NCBI GenBank assembly: GCA_012845835.1
Contig: JABAKD010000030.1
Span: 14,541,076 to 14,605,075, forward strand
Origin: Undaria pinnatifida
Taxonomy: Eukaryota; Sar; Phaeophyceae; Laminariales; Alariaceae
Reading direction: 5' to 3'
DNA: 64,000 nt
Part shown: positions 11,325 to 22,966 of the stretch, one piece after another
How the letters are laid out: each line of letters begins with the position of its first letter
Position numbering within the stretch: position 1 is the first letter of the stretch
The notes under the pieces: generated by a model
The model's database searches: none
Told to the model about the DNA's origin: nothing
The model's input: only the letters and a program-made list of their open reading frames with translations
Made by a program: the position numbers and the translations under genes

Positions 11325-11655
11325 CGGAAGACGGAGGTGGAGCTCAGGTGAAAGGTGGAGCTCTGACGAAGGTGGAGCTCTGGTCGCGGAGCTCAGGTGA
11401 CGACGGGTGACGACGAATATCCGTGCAGGAGGAGTTCTGGTCGCGAAGCGCAGGTGACGACGAAACTCTGCCGAAGATGGAGCTCTGAAAAAGGTGGGAC
11501 TCTGGTCGTGAAGCTCGGGTGACGACGAAGCTCTGGTGAAAGGTGGAACTTCGGTGAAGGTGGAGATCTGGTCGCGAAACTCAGGTGACGACGAAGCTCT
11601 GGTGAAGATGGAGCTCTGGTCGCGAAGCTCAGGTGACCACGAAGCTCTGATCGCA
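11325..11655. repeat. GAAGGTGGAGCTC minisatellite
   Basis: An array of short modules: AAGGTGGAGCTCTGGTCGCG, AAGCTCAGGTGACGACGAAG and CTCTGGTGAAGATGGAGCTC recombine in variable order. Module length is about 18-21 bases, and a higher-order repeat of roughly 60 bases is visible from 11440 to 11655. The GAGCTC and GGTGACGACG cores are well preserved. Confidence 0.85.
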
Positions 11656-12059
11656 GTGTTTGCGCGGCAGTGTAGGGGTTCGATTATCTTGGAAGTGTAG
11701 CTACAGGTACCGGCGAGAAAAGCCGTAGTCGGAAGGGCTGTCTACAGTTTCCAGCGGCGGCTGTGGAGCGATGACGGCTCTGGAAAAATAATGGTCCGAC
11801 GAAGGATGAGGAGGGTCTAAAAGGGATGCGCCAATGGTGGGCGCTGGGGAGAACGAAGGACGACCTGAAAGCCGATCCAAGAGAAGCGCCAGTGTCCACG
11901 GCGCCTTTCCCGGAGCTGGCTAGCGTACCGGGGGCGATGTCATCGGCCGAAATAGACCCGACGAAGGTTTCGGGGCGGATAAGGGGTCGATGGATGATTG
12001 GTATGGTCCGCAACGGTGAGTTGCCGAAAGTATTTCTAGCGAAACGTGGTGGTGCATGG

Positions 12060-12520
12060 GGCAGGAGGGATGGGGTTTGAGCCCACCTAAGTCAATGCCT
12101 AACAGGAGAGGTGCGCGGTTGGTGCGTCGCCGGTGGATGGGGGCGGATGGTGGTGGTGGGTCAAAAGGGAGGGGGAACTAGTCCACCCAAAAAGATACCC
12201 GGGATGGCTCACATCTTTCGACGTGGGCAGCGAAGAGACCGTGGAAGGGCCCGATTTCTGGCTAAAAAGGTCCCATACGTACCAGGCTCGGGAGGTTCAA
12301 GAGCCCGAGAAAAAACATAACAAACCCGGAAAAATGGGAGCGGTGGAATGGTGGAGGTGGGTCGGAGAGGAGAGGGAGCGAGCCCACCCAAACCGATAGT
12401 CGGTTCGAAACGATCATGTCCGTAAAAAAAAAATCAACAACAACTCAGAAAATGGAAGCGGCGAGTTGTGGTGCTGGGTTGGGAGGGACGGGGAAACTAG
12501 CCCACCCAAGCCAATGCCGG
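12060..12520. repeat. G-rich repeat with AGCCCACC(C/T)AA cores
   Basis: GAGCCCACCTAAGTCAATGCC (12078), TAGTCCACCCAAAAAGAT (12178), GAGCCCACCCAAACCGATAG (12380) and TAGCCCACCCAAGCCAATGC (12497) mark imperfect units. Each is preceded by very G-rich sequence such as GGTGGTGGTGGG. Spacing is irregular (about 100-200 bases). The G-rich halves could form quadruplexes (inference). Confidence 0.65.
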
Positions 12521-15500
12521 GCTCGACATAACCGAAAAGGAACAAAACGAAAGGTTGAGATGGTAAAGCTATAGAAATGTTAGGGTAGGGGGGGGTTCGA
12601 TGGTGTTGTCACAGACGCGCCTTTGGGGACGGGTATGGGAATCCGAGGTTCAGGTGGTAAACCTACAGGGTTGTTGAGGCATAAGAAGGTGGCGGTATTG
12701 GTGTCGCAGACGTGTTTTTAGGGACGGATGCGGATTCGGGACCGTTGGATTGGAGGGGAACTGTTCGGTGTTCACTGGCAACGGAAACAAAATCGGTCGA
12801 TGGATGGAAAAGAAGAACAGGTACCGCGCAACAACTTTTTTCAACCCATTGGGGAATAGAATGCCGTGGTGGCGCACCAAGGTGGATATGAGAAAGGCGG
12901 TGTAGACGGAACCATCGACGCGCGAGCGCCGGTGAACCGTGGTTGGGAAGGCCGTCCGTGGTTGTGTCGTCGAGGAAGGCTGAAGGGCCGTTGGGGGTTT
13001 GGATCCAGTTAATGGCAGGTAGCTAAAGAGCTGGGTCGGGGGTGATAAACCGTGGGTTCGCTGTGGTTGGGGAAGACGGAAAATCGTCGTCGACGTGGGT
13101 ACGCTGGTGGATAGCCTGAAAAGCTGACCGGGAGGTACCGTTGGTGGCCTGGTATAGGCGGGATGTTTCGGGCCAGGGTAGCCGTGAAAAGGGGGCGGTA
13201 GGGGCTCCAACGTTTGTCGAAAAAAGGACTAACCAGACCGTGAGGGGGAGGGCGTCTGCTATCTCCAGATGGTCGGCGGTGTGGGGGATAGATCGGTGAC
13301 GATGTCGAGGAAGCCAACCCAACCAGATGGAGGGAATGACTGCTATCCTTGAGTCCGAAGGGAACATCGCCAGGCGGCGACCTTCGGCGGGAAAGGCGCA
13401 ACCCGAGAACAGTGGCTCTGTTGGATCGCGTGTGGTCGGAAGCGTGCAGGCGGTGGGCCGTGGTTTGGGCGGGATCGGCAGAGACCGGAGCAAGGCGGCT
13501 CTATGGTAACACGTCGGGGTGGAGAAGGGCATGGGGGATTCGGCAGGTGCGCCTCGGTGGCAATGAAGTGGGCCGGGACAGGGGTGCTCCGTGGAAACCG
13601 GTCGCGTTGGAGGGGGGGGGGCGACAAAGTTGTTCTGTCGCGTTGGAAAGGGCCGGAACGAGGTCGGTAGTTGGTGGGCTTGGTGAGAAATGCCGAGACC
13701 GAAAGAGTATGGCTAGTTTGCAACGCAGCGGGTTAGGGGGGAAAGGCGGCTGCCAACCGAATAAATCGGTTGTTGCTTCTGTTTATGGATGGGATTGTCA
13801 GTCCCGGGTGTACCGTTGCCGAAGCTAGAGATACGAACTCGGAGGGCGGTGGTAGGTGTCGAGGGTCGTTGGGTGGTGGTACGGGAATATTTCCGGCGTT
13901 TGTCGGCCTCGGAATCATTGTCCCAGGTAGGTAATAAAGGAGGAGCTACGGCGTTTGTCGGTCTCGGAACCAATGTCCATGGCTGGTCGTAGGAACGGTT
14001 TCGATACTTGGTCGAAGCCAGGTGAGCTTCGGGGTCGTGGTGTCACTCAAAATATTGGTCTCGGGCGATGTCGGACACTACTCCACACGGTGATAAGAAA
14101 AACCGTAGAAAAAGAATTCAAAAGGGTGGCACTGCTAAAGGTTGAATAGGTAGTTCGGTGCAGGCTGGCTGCGGTGAGCCGCCAAACAGTGGTCAATTGC
14201 GGCTGTCTCTAGGACTGTCGCGTGGCGATGGCGAGGGTTCAGCTGGCTGATCTAAAAAAGAGAGCCGGCTGGGTCCACGTGATCACAAAGGTAGTCTCGG
14301 TATTGCAACACCGAGCAACACCGAGGCTTTGGAAGGGTCGCCGTGGGTGGCGTTTAAAGAAGTGGGGCGAAGATACCCTGGGGGTCCTGTCTCCAAGCGT
14401 TGGATGAGCAGGATAAAACTCGCTAGGAAATGCTGTACCCTGTGGTCCGTGTCCACGCAATGCACGAGGGTTGCGAGGAAGACGGGGCAGGGGGCTCAGG
14501 GCATATCCTGGTCAACTATGATCGCGAGTCTTCCCTCTTCATGACGGGACTTTCCCTTGGGCCCAGGGGCAGGGGTGCTGTCAACACCGTGGCAGCGAGT
14601 GGGAACCATCGTTGGCGGGCCCACCGCTGGCACTTGAAAAATGCGTACGTCCTGGGACGAGCGCGGGTGGAGCCGCCGATAAATAGGCGAGGTGGGCTCA
14701 GGGTGCGATGGCCCGGAATGTGAAGCAGAAGTTTCGTGCTGTAGTCCGGAACCGCTGGTAGCCGTAGTCTTCGGCAAGTAGCGTTGCTTATCGGTGGAAG
14801 ACGTCGAGTGGAACACCCTGGTTGGGCTCGGCGTTTTGTCCTCCTCGCACCCGCACCTCAAGACCATCGCTAGAATAAGGGGATCAGGCTTTGACAAGCG
14901 ATATCACATGTATCGGCTGGGCGGGGGGGGTAGATTGTTGGCGGGCGGGGGCGGGGGTGAAGCTTGTTGTTTCAGCGTTGAAGCTGGACCCTCGTCCCGC
15001 AATTAGATGGCCTGGCGCTGGTGGTGCTGTATCGGTTGATAAGCGTATAGCGGCCAAGGTTTCAGGCCGTAATGGTTGCCGGACGGCCACGCTGTTGCTG
15101 TTGATGTTGTTGTCGTTGTCGCAGCAGTTGCCCGAGGAAGAAAGGCGATCATGGCGCTGTCGACCCAAAAAATAGTCGCCATGGCATTTGTAACGAGCGG
15201 CACTGGTTGTCGCGGTGATTGCCGGGTGATGGCGCCGGGTTTACAGTCTGCACGTTTCCGCCAATACCGAAAGTAAAAACCAATATCCTGAAGCATTCCC
15301 AAATCTGGGTTGAGCGCACCAGAGGCGTAGCGGTGTTGCTACAGTGGGAGAGTGTCGCCGACACGATGCAGAGTCAGGAAAAACGCCAGAAAGCCAGCGG
15401 AGTGTTACTCGATGGCCAGGTCGTTGAGAATGATGCTCGTCGCAGATGGTTCGGGGCGTAGAGGTAGGCGCCGTGGTCGTCACAATTCGAGGTAGTTGCA

Positions 15501-15830
15501 ACCGTCGTCGCGGCCACTGCGGATAGGATGCCGTCCGCATGGTTGGGCGACTTCGCTGTCGCTTTTACTGCGGGCAATATCGGTAATGTAGGTGGTAGAC
15601 GGAGAAAAACGGTGGTAAAGGTGGTAGTCGGATAAGAACGGTGGTCTTGACCCGAGCGGTAGGTGATGCGGGGGGGGGTGCGACGTTTCGGGGGGGCTGG
15701 TTGCGGAGGGTGCGTGCGGCGTTTTTATGCCGTGGGTTCACGGGTGGTGGGTTCCGGGGCTTGGTGCGTGTAGGGCAATGCGGCAATAAAGTTGTTGAGC
15801 GGCTCTGTGGCCGTTTTGACAACTGAGATA

Positions 15831-16075
15831 GCGGCGGGGGTGGGTCGGGATTTCAAGGAAATAGTCCGAACAGGTAGTGGCGTAGAAAGGCGGCGGTTGC
15901 GGCAGGGGGATTGGTAGGACTCGATGGTCGTTGGAACAACTGCGTCAGCGGCGGACGTGGGTCGTAATTTCAAGGAAGGAAACCCAAACAGGCAGATTAC
16001 CGCAGACGGAGCGTCTGAAGATGCCGACGCGAGTTATAGTTGGGTAGGTCCGACGTGGCCAATAACCAAAAAAAA
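15831..16075. repeat. decayed tandem pair, period about 116 bp
   Basis: GCGGCGGGGGTGGGTCGG at 15831 and GCGGCGGACGTGGGTCG at 15947 each lead into ATTTCAAGGAA and an AACAGG segment. A similar weaker pair with a GTCGCAGACG core occurs at about 12609 and 12702, so the same kind of duplication acted across the desert. Confidence 0.6.
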
Positions 16076-17000
16076 TTGCCGCAGACAGGAGTGTCTTTGA
16101 GTGCCGCCCGGTCGAGGCCGTGGGCGCGCCGTATGCAGTTGTGAGCGAGTACCAGCAAATAAAAGCAGGGGTGATTGGGCGCAGGGGGTTAAGCGCAGTG
16201 ATGGGCAGGCGGTTTTGAACCGTTGTGGTGATAGACGCGGCCGCATGGGGTGGGCGGCTATGGGAGCCGGGGTTGGGATGTGAGCAGCAACATACCGGTT
16301 GGGACGGTTATCGTGGCTCAGATGGGGGTGGTGGAAGGGTGTGCAAGAAGCGGTCAAACTCGAGTACACGAGCTGGTGGGGCACAAAGAGCTGTAGTCGC
16401 GGTGGCATAATATGCGGTAACCGCCGCGGCACCTGCCTAATGTATGCCGTTGCGGCGGCACACTCTGTGGAAGTCGTCGCTCTACTTGCGGCGTTGTTGC
16501 GATCCCCAACCGAAAAAAATAAACCTCTTGTCTTCAGGCGCTAAACAAAAATCGCAGTCGCAGCAGGTGGGCGCCTCTCCTAGAGGGATTCGTCCTGCTA
16601 GTCTCGGCGTGTAACGGTGGCCGTACCAAACGTCGAGGGATCCGGTTTGACTAAACAGGTCGGGGTCAGTGGCGGCGGTGGAAATGCAGTCAACGATCCC
16701 GGCCGCAAAAATGCGCTCCGGGCATTAGGTCGATTTTATTGAACAAAATGACAAGGTCCTTCACCGTAGCTTTACCACCCATGGCTATAGCAGGAAAAGA
16801 ACGCGAAACACACTGTTCATTATGAGGGTTGAGGGTTTGGGTCCTGGTTGGTGCGGAATTTACCGCGAGGATTGGGGGTGGGTCCATGTTGGTCCGGAAT
16901 GGATAGGAAATGAGGAGAATTGGTACCGCACGCACCGGAGTAGAGAAGTAGGATGCCCTACAAGTGATTCTCGCACGTCACCAAGCAGACCGGAAGGTGA

Positions 17001-17577
17001 TGGACGGTTGTAGATATTCCCGGGGGAGGAGCGTGCTGGTCGGGAGATAATTAGAACCACCAATTTATCCAGTCGAAAACAGAACAAAATCAGACCTTAC
17101 AACACGGAAAATATGTGTATGTCGTGTACCCGTCGATAACCTAGAAGCTATATTTGAGGCTTTCCGAAACAAAAATCCGGACCTAAAAATGACGATGTAC
17201 TTCTGGGGTGCACTGTTTTAAAATTACCGGGGAGCTCCGTGTAACACGCGTAATATACTCGTGGAAAAGTCCGGTAGATGGCACTCGGAGAGCGCGACGC
17301 ACTCGGGGTGCTGTTTTACTCAACAATACTTTTTTTGCTCAAGCACGATCCTAATACAGCTTAGGTCATTCCAACGCTGCATCAGGTCGGGGGTGCGTAA
17401 CAGCAAAAAAAACGGAAGCTTCGTAAGAATAGCTCAAACACGCGTGGGGTATTAAGCGTATAGTCGAGGCTCGTGGCATGGTGATTCTTCACCCTCACGG
17501 AGGTTTTTCAAATAGAACAGTGCGCCGGGAGAGGATTTTATAAAGAGTGATCATAGCACCGATTTTTTTTTCTTTTC
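17001..17577. other. no recognisable feature
   Basis: Composition returns to unskewed, AT-richer sequence. No family signature, repeat or RNA gene is apparent. Confidence 0.4.
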
Positions 17578-17880
17578 TTTTTTTCTTCTCACACTTTCAC
17601 TTTCCAGCTTCTGGACAAGCCGTGGTCACAGGTGTCGTCCCTTCTCCCCCCCGGTTCTTGCCTTCAGTTTTTATCGCGCATAGGGTTCAGCAATCCCACT
17701 GCTCGTCGATTGTTCATCGAGTGTTGCTATCTCACGCTCTCGCGCTTTCCGCAAGTCAATTTGTGCACAAGAAAAAGTCCCAACGAATTTACACGAGTAT
17801 GCACTCGGTGGGGCTCGAACTCACAAAACTGACCTATACCAGGCTCGAGGATAACCTGATACGCCACCGGGGCGACCAGA
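17578..17880 (-). mobile_element. SINE-A copy 3, near full length
   Basis: Minus-strand SINE-A. On + it begins with a T/C-rich stretch (the A-rich tail), then CCAGCTTCTGGACAAGCCG, TTTTTATCGCGCATAGGG, GTGTTGCTATCTCACGC, CACAAGAAAAAGTCC and the head. The head has the reversed box B (GGGCTCGAACTCAC), the TAGCTTGGTATAGGT-like middle and a reversed box A ending in CGCCACCGGGGCGACC. Both Pol III motifs are recognisable. No convincing target duplication was found. Confidence 0.85.
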
Positions 17881-17885
17881 TATGA

Positions 17886-20285
17886 TATAGTGGGATGCTC
17901 GACGTGTAATACCGTCGTTCGCGCATTCCGGGTTTGAAATCCCAGAAAAAAATAATGCACCGTTGTTGCAAAGCAAGCATCGTCAATTGCGTAAGTCAGC
18001 ATTATTTGCAGCGCGTGTTGATGCTCGTGACAAGGCGATCATGGTTGCATGACCATTTTTGATCGTATAATGCACGACGAGATGCGCGCCAACACGTGCA
18101 GCATAGCGGTACTATTTTGATGTTTCGGCACGAACAAAGGGAAAACACAGGGGAGCACGTCATAATAGAGACAATGCCAAACGAGTGCCAATTTGGCAGA
18201 AAAACGGGGGCGGGGTTTCGCGGTTGCTCGCAAGATCGTCATTAAGCAATTAATTAGCAGCAGAAACGAAGGCCGTCAAACCATAAAAGCCCAGCCGAAG
18301 AAAAAAAAGAAAGTCATAAATAAATGACAAAAGGCTCACAGCATATCATCATAGTGTAACAGCCAGTAAATACCAATGTTAATGGTAACGTTGGCAGCAA
18401 AAGAAAGATAAGCTGCTCTCTACCGCCACAAAAAAACGGTTTATTATTAAGAGACAGCTGATCCAGGATTTTGAGAAGGGTGTGTTCTATTCCACACCCA
18501 GCTGGTTTTTTATCTTAAATTTCTGCTGCGCACGCTGATTCGAATAATCTATAGACCTATTAGTCCAACCATGGTACCAGGTACGCAGTTTCCGCAGTGG
18601 GCTAGTTGGTTGGGACCCATACAAACGTTCCGGAGACCGCAGAGCGTTCTGATGATGATGGTGTTGGCGCCGGATACCTGTGGCGTCGATATTTACCATA
18701 GGACCAAACACTGCCAACATGAAAAAGGCACAAAGGACAAGTGTTGTGCCGTATTCGATACCAGTGTATGATTCGCAGCTGCGATACATAGAACAAACGT
18801 GTGCAGGAGGAAAAACAAAGCAGATACAAGGTGGTACTGGTATCTAGGAGAGCGCGTATGTTATAGCGATGTGAGACAACAACAACAACAGCACACCACA
18901 AGGACGCTTGGTACTTGGTACTACTGCTGTAGGTTTGGTCGCGAGAGTCGTATGGTGCCTATGGGTGTCCATCTCACACACACGAGATGCTTCAAAAGTT
19001 CCATTAAGGCAAGACGAAATGTTTCAAAAGTTTCATCAACGCCAGATACAAGATTACCAGAATGAACACTACTAATAGTAATAGTCGTGACCTGCACTAC
19101 TGCTGGCTGGACGAGTCAACACAGTAGTACAGCTAGGCGTCGCGCACTGCTGGCGGTTGGCCTATACGAGTAGATCAGCCGCACTCTGTGCAAACACACA
19201 CAAAGGTTGAGTGTCTCATAGGTCAGAAGCAATGCTGGAAAGGTTACATCACACTGCGTGCTGGTACCTGGCAAAAAAAATTTGCGAAGGAACCAAACCC
19301 AAACATGGTTCAGCTAAAAAACAAAACCCCAAAAAATGATAGTTCGGGGCAAACGGCTACGATCGTATTTTCTTGCAGTAGGAGGGTACCAAAATTATAG
19401 TCACGCACTGCTGAATATCAGCAGAAAAGCGACGAGACGACCTAAAGTAGGAGAGAGAACAAGGGCGAGTTATAGCGTTCATCCGAAGCGCGCAACTCGT
19501 ACTCGGGGGGGGGTGGGGTGGCATGGGTGTAGACAAGGGTAAACCGGCCTGCGCTCTCCCGCCGCACGGGCGGCCGCTCGTCGAGGCAGGAGCGAAAGCG
19601 TCTGTGGGCGTGGTTGACCCGGCGTGTTTATTTTTCTCTCGCGGGGTAACTAGACGCGTGTCCGAATGTAAGGGTCGTTTTTACTTGAACAAAAAGACAT
19701 ATCCCGGTATAGACTAATATTTCCGGTCAGAGCGGATGCCAGCAGGAGGAGGCTGGGAGGTAGAGGCCGGGAGCAGCCGAGTGTTGGAACGAGCGCCACA
19801 GGGCACGGCTTGCATCTCTCCGGGCGGGAGACGGGACTCACGGGGACATAGAGCGGGGAAAGCCTGGAAGATGGCGGCGAGCGCGGCGAGGGTGGCATGC
19901 ATCGCGAGCGCAGTATGCACGCGAGTCTCGACCAGGCCGAATATTTTTTCTTGGGCAGAATGGAGCCATGCGTAGGGTTCAAGAATATATGACTTATTAT
20001 TAGCGATAGCCAAACTCAGGTATATACACGGTGCTGCTGTGGCCATAATCGGGTACCGTTCTATTTCAGCATTCGCCAAGCGCCCAGGACGACATCTGAT
20101 TGGCTGGGTGGATCGATTCTAGGTCTGTTGCAATTATCGTTCGCACAAATCATACACACATACATTTCTGACCACATGCATCAAGTAGTGGCGGGTTCAG
20201 GCGGGAACACTAGTGTATCGATATAGCTCTACTTTCTACGGGGACCGCATTCCGAAGAGGATCTTGTACATACATATAGAATAAT
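17886..20285. other. about 2.4 kb without a recognised gene or repeat
   Basis: Mostly AT-rich and apparently single-copy within the window. 19490-19960 is GC-rich and carries short frames with no signature. A 100-codon minus-strand frame at 18487-18789 has one hydrophobic stretch (LVLCAFFMLAVFG) but no partner exon or homology I can name. If the window contains a host exon, this interval is the most plausible place for it. Confidence 0.4.
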
Positions 20286-20289
20286 TATT

Positions 20290-20570
20290 TTTTCAGGGAA
20301 CAGGGATTTGGTCAGGAGTTTTTTTCGTCTCGGCCTCACTATGGGATTCTCGAAACTGGAATTTCTCGGTCATATCGCTTCGTTCGAGCGCCGGCTTCGG
20401 GGGCGGCTCAAACGCCCCTGGCCCTGCCTTATCCCCTCCACACCTGGCCGGGATCGGGTAAGTGGGCTGAGCAAGACAAGCGAGAAGTGCTCACATTTTT
20501 GTATTTTGGGCGGTATACGCCGGAGCTATTCTTGGATCTTGGCATATGCAGAGTTTGAACGAAAAAAATA
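20290..20570 (+). repeat. repeat D copy
   Basis: Matches repeat D elsewhere: AACAGGGATTTGGTCAGGAG, CGTCTCGGCCTCACTATGGG, CTGGAATTTCTCGG, GGGGGCGGCTCAAACGCCCC, a CTTATCC...CACACCTGGCC segment, then TTTTGGGCGGTATACGCCGG. It resembles the D subtype at 36600 and 44495 (which have ATACGCC or a CTGGCCGGGATC segment) more than that at 32880. Confidence 0.85.
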
Positions 20571-20813
20571 TAGCTTAACGTAGTAAAGTGGTGTTTGTGG
20601 AGGCGTGGAGGGGGCTCTGATTGAACAGACGATTTTTTGTCGATCGTCTCGAAACGGAAAAATAGGAATAGCCCAGACAGCAGCGACAGAAGAGCCGTCG
20701 CGCTTGCCAGAGACGGCCGCCCGGGGCACAGGGGAGCGAGAGCGCGTAGCACCGTAGGATTGAAAGGGGTCAAGCAGTGCGCCCATTAGAATTGATCAAA
20801 TTTCGGAACTCTT

Positions 20814-21400
20814 CGGAACTCTCACACCACAACACAGAACAGAAAGCTTTGTGTGAGCAGAGACGAAGGTTACCTTATTTCGTGAACCGACCAGTTATCG
20901 GTGGTGCGGAACTCTCACACCACAGCACAGAATAGAACGCTTTGTGTGAGCACAGACGAAGGTTACCTTATTTCGCTAACCGATCAGTTATCGGTGGTAC
21001 GGAACTCTCAAACCACAGCAACAGCAGGCTTCATGTGAGCACAGACGAAGGCTGCCTTATTTCGCGAACCGACCAGTTATCGGTGGTGCGGAACACTCAC
21101 ACCACAGCACAGAACAGCAGGCTTCATGTGAGCAGAGACGAAGGTTACCTCATTTCGCGAACCGACCAGTTATCGGTGGTGCGGAACTCTCACTCCACAG
21201 CAGCACAGAACAGCAGGCTTTGTGTGAACAGAGACGAAGTTTACCTTATTTCGTGAACCGACCGATTATCGGTGGTGCGGAACTCTCACCCCACAGCAGC
21301 ACAGAACAGCAGGCTTCGTTCGTGTGAGCAGCGACAAAATTGCCTTATTTCGCAGACTGGACGGGCGGCGGTGGTGCGGAACTCTCACACCACAGCACAG
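20814..21400. repeat. 93-bp tandem array upstream of the DIRS-like relic
   Basis: CGGAACTCTCACACCACAG starts units at 20814, 20907, 21000, 21089, 21182, 21278 and 21377 (spacings 93, 93, 89, 93, 96, 99). Each unit carries TGTGAGCA-AGACGAAGG, CCTTATTTCG and ACCGACCAGTTATCGGTGG. Most spacings are multiples of three, so frames stay open across several units as an approximately 31-residue repeat, but I see no start or domain. Its place just before the DIRS-like coding region suggests a 5' repeat region of that element (inference). Confidence 0.9.
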
Positions 21401-21737
21401 ATCGGCAGGAGCAGAGGGCCAGAATACCCCACTTCCGCGCGAGTCGAAAAAGCATCGATCGCGTAGAAGGCTCAAACCAGAACGACTGTCCACCCGTGCA
21501 GTACAGCAGATATCCCACAGAAGCAGAAAGCATGTAATTGGAGTACATGCACAGATCAGAGCAGACAGAGGGGCCGCGAAGGCAAGGGCGAGTAGAGCCG
21601 CCTGTACAGCAGCCAGAACTTAGCACGTTGGTACGAGTCGACGCGCGGGAGAGTGGTGGGTCAGCACGCCCACGGCTTCCCTATGGGGAGACGCGCAGTC
21701 TAAAAAGAGAAGAACTGCTGTACAAGCTAACCAACAC
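21401..21737 (+). other. possible 5' leader or gag remnant of the DIRS-like element
   Basis: Sits between the 93-bp array and the reverse-transcriptase frame. Short frames are Arg/Ala-rich and show no gag-like or zinc-knuckle motif. I cannot assign it. Confidence 0.3.
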
Positions 21738-22963
21738 TTGCATAGTCATGATCCAAGAAAAACAAGCAGTTGTGTGCGAGACGTAGCTCGATTGATAGGA
21801 GGATCCTTGGCAGCACCACCGATAGACCCCGTACACATAGAGCGTTACTTCGGAGATCTAATAGGCTTTGGGGCAGTGGACGAGCTGGTCGTGATAGTCA
21901 CAGGAGGGGTGCCGGTGAACGCAGTAGCGTCCGGAGCAGATTTCGAGCGCGCGTTACAGTACGAAAACCACAGCAGTGTCACCGAGCACTTGCCGGCAAT
22001 GTGGGAAAAAATCGGCGAAGACGTCAGGCGCCAAAAATGCTTAGTGATACAGAAATCAGCTGCGCACGACATCCCTAATATCATAGTCTCTTCGCTAGCG
22101 GCGGTCGTGACACACAAGGTTCGGATAATCAATGATCTTTCGTTCGATGAGCAGAGCAGAGAGAAGAAAGGAGGTCTAAACGGAGACATTGACCCCGACA
22201 CCGCCCCCCAATGCTTGTGCGCCGAAGCGCTACCCAAGTTCCTAGACGAACTCATGACCTTGAGAAAAAAATTGTCAGAAAATAGAATACTGATGAGCAA
22301 GGTCGATTTGTCAGACGCTTTTCGGAATGTGCGAGTAGACCTGGATAAAGCCCACAATTTTTGCTACACCGTAAGAGAGCTAGTAGAAATTGATTTTCGT
22401 TTGACTTTCGGATGGTCGAGATCGCCGGGGTTCTGGGGCGTCATGTCGACGGCGACCGCACACGTGCACTGCAACACCACGATCGATACAGCTCAGTTGT
22501 TAGGCGAAGGAAAAAATATGATGGCTCACGTAAGGTGGTGGAGCGTTGGGAAGACGGAAAGTCAACACCGGTACCGCCGGACGCAACAGTCAGAACTCAC
22601 AGTGGGGGGGGAAAGTTCGACCCATTCTTCACAGCAGAGTACGTAGACGGTTACCTACAAGTCAGGATACAGCACTCTGACGACGACGCTACAGCCTCAA
22701 TTGCGTCAGCCTCTCTAGGTTCGGATCACGTGCGTTTGTTCGGCCCGGGGGAGATGGGAGTAATGTCCATTCTAGCACCCAAGAAAAGCACGGACTGGGA
22801 CACCACGATAGATGCGCAAAGCTTCACTATCAGCTCCCACATCATGAGAATTTCGGTTCCGCGCGAAAGTATTCAAGCGATAAAGATATTTCTGTTCGAG
22901 GAATGGCCCCAGAGCAGGAGGGAAGCGACGGCGAGGGACGTGCTGAGCATGGCCGGCGAGTTG
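21738..22963 (+). pseudogene. reverse transcriptase of the DIRS-like element (broken)
   Basis: The RT fold is recognisable. VRIINDLSF is the conserved block before motif A. MSKVDLSDAFRNV is motif A, with its first catalytic Asp at 22305-22307. FGWSRSPGFWGVMS is motif B. A frameshift near 22540 moves the frame by two. In the new frame the motif C segment reads YVDG (22640-22651), so the second Asp of the usual YVDD is Gly and polymerase activity should be lost. Further conserved blocks, SDHVRLFGPGE and APKKSTDWDTTID, follow. A TGA at 22964 ends the frame where the family normally has Trp (inference from family pattern). The first Met lies at 21738, but the true start is unknown. Confidence 0.85.
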
Positions 22964-22966
22964 TGA

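Larger units (their letters stand above)
6431..17000. repeat. G-skewed desert of decayed tandem repeats
   Basis: This whole stretch has far more G than C on the + strand. In 12121-12180, for example, I count 33 G and 7 C. The left part (to about 10.5 kb) is also A-rich and the right part T-richer. It breaks into successive decayed tandem families with different units, annotated separately below. I found no protein family signature, splice pattern or RNA gene. Open frames here are Gly/Arg/Lys-rich on + and Pro/Ser/Arg-rich on -, as the composition predicts. It may be diverged satellite, or the strand asymmetry may reflect persistent transcription or R-loops (inference). Confidence 0.7.

Noticed and set aside
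12111-12399. Zinc-finger or RNA-binding protein from G-rich frames
   Set aside because: No Cys/His pattern. The frames follow tandem G-rich units.
12650-13723. Minus-strand frames of 126-186 codons rich in Pro, Ser and Arg
   Set aside because: Several overlapping frames are open at once, as expected for the C-rich complement of the skewed desert.
18487-18789. Small membrane-protein gene on the minus strand
   Set aside because: One hydrophobic stretch only. No homology, partner exon or promoter evidence that I can support.
20814-21400. CRISPR array
   Set aside because: Units are contiguous 93-bp tandem repeats without unique spacers, in a eukaryotic setting. The 29-bp array at 51585 is rejected for the same reason.
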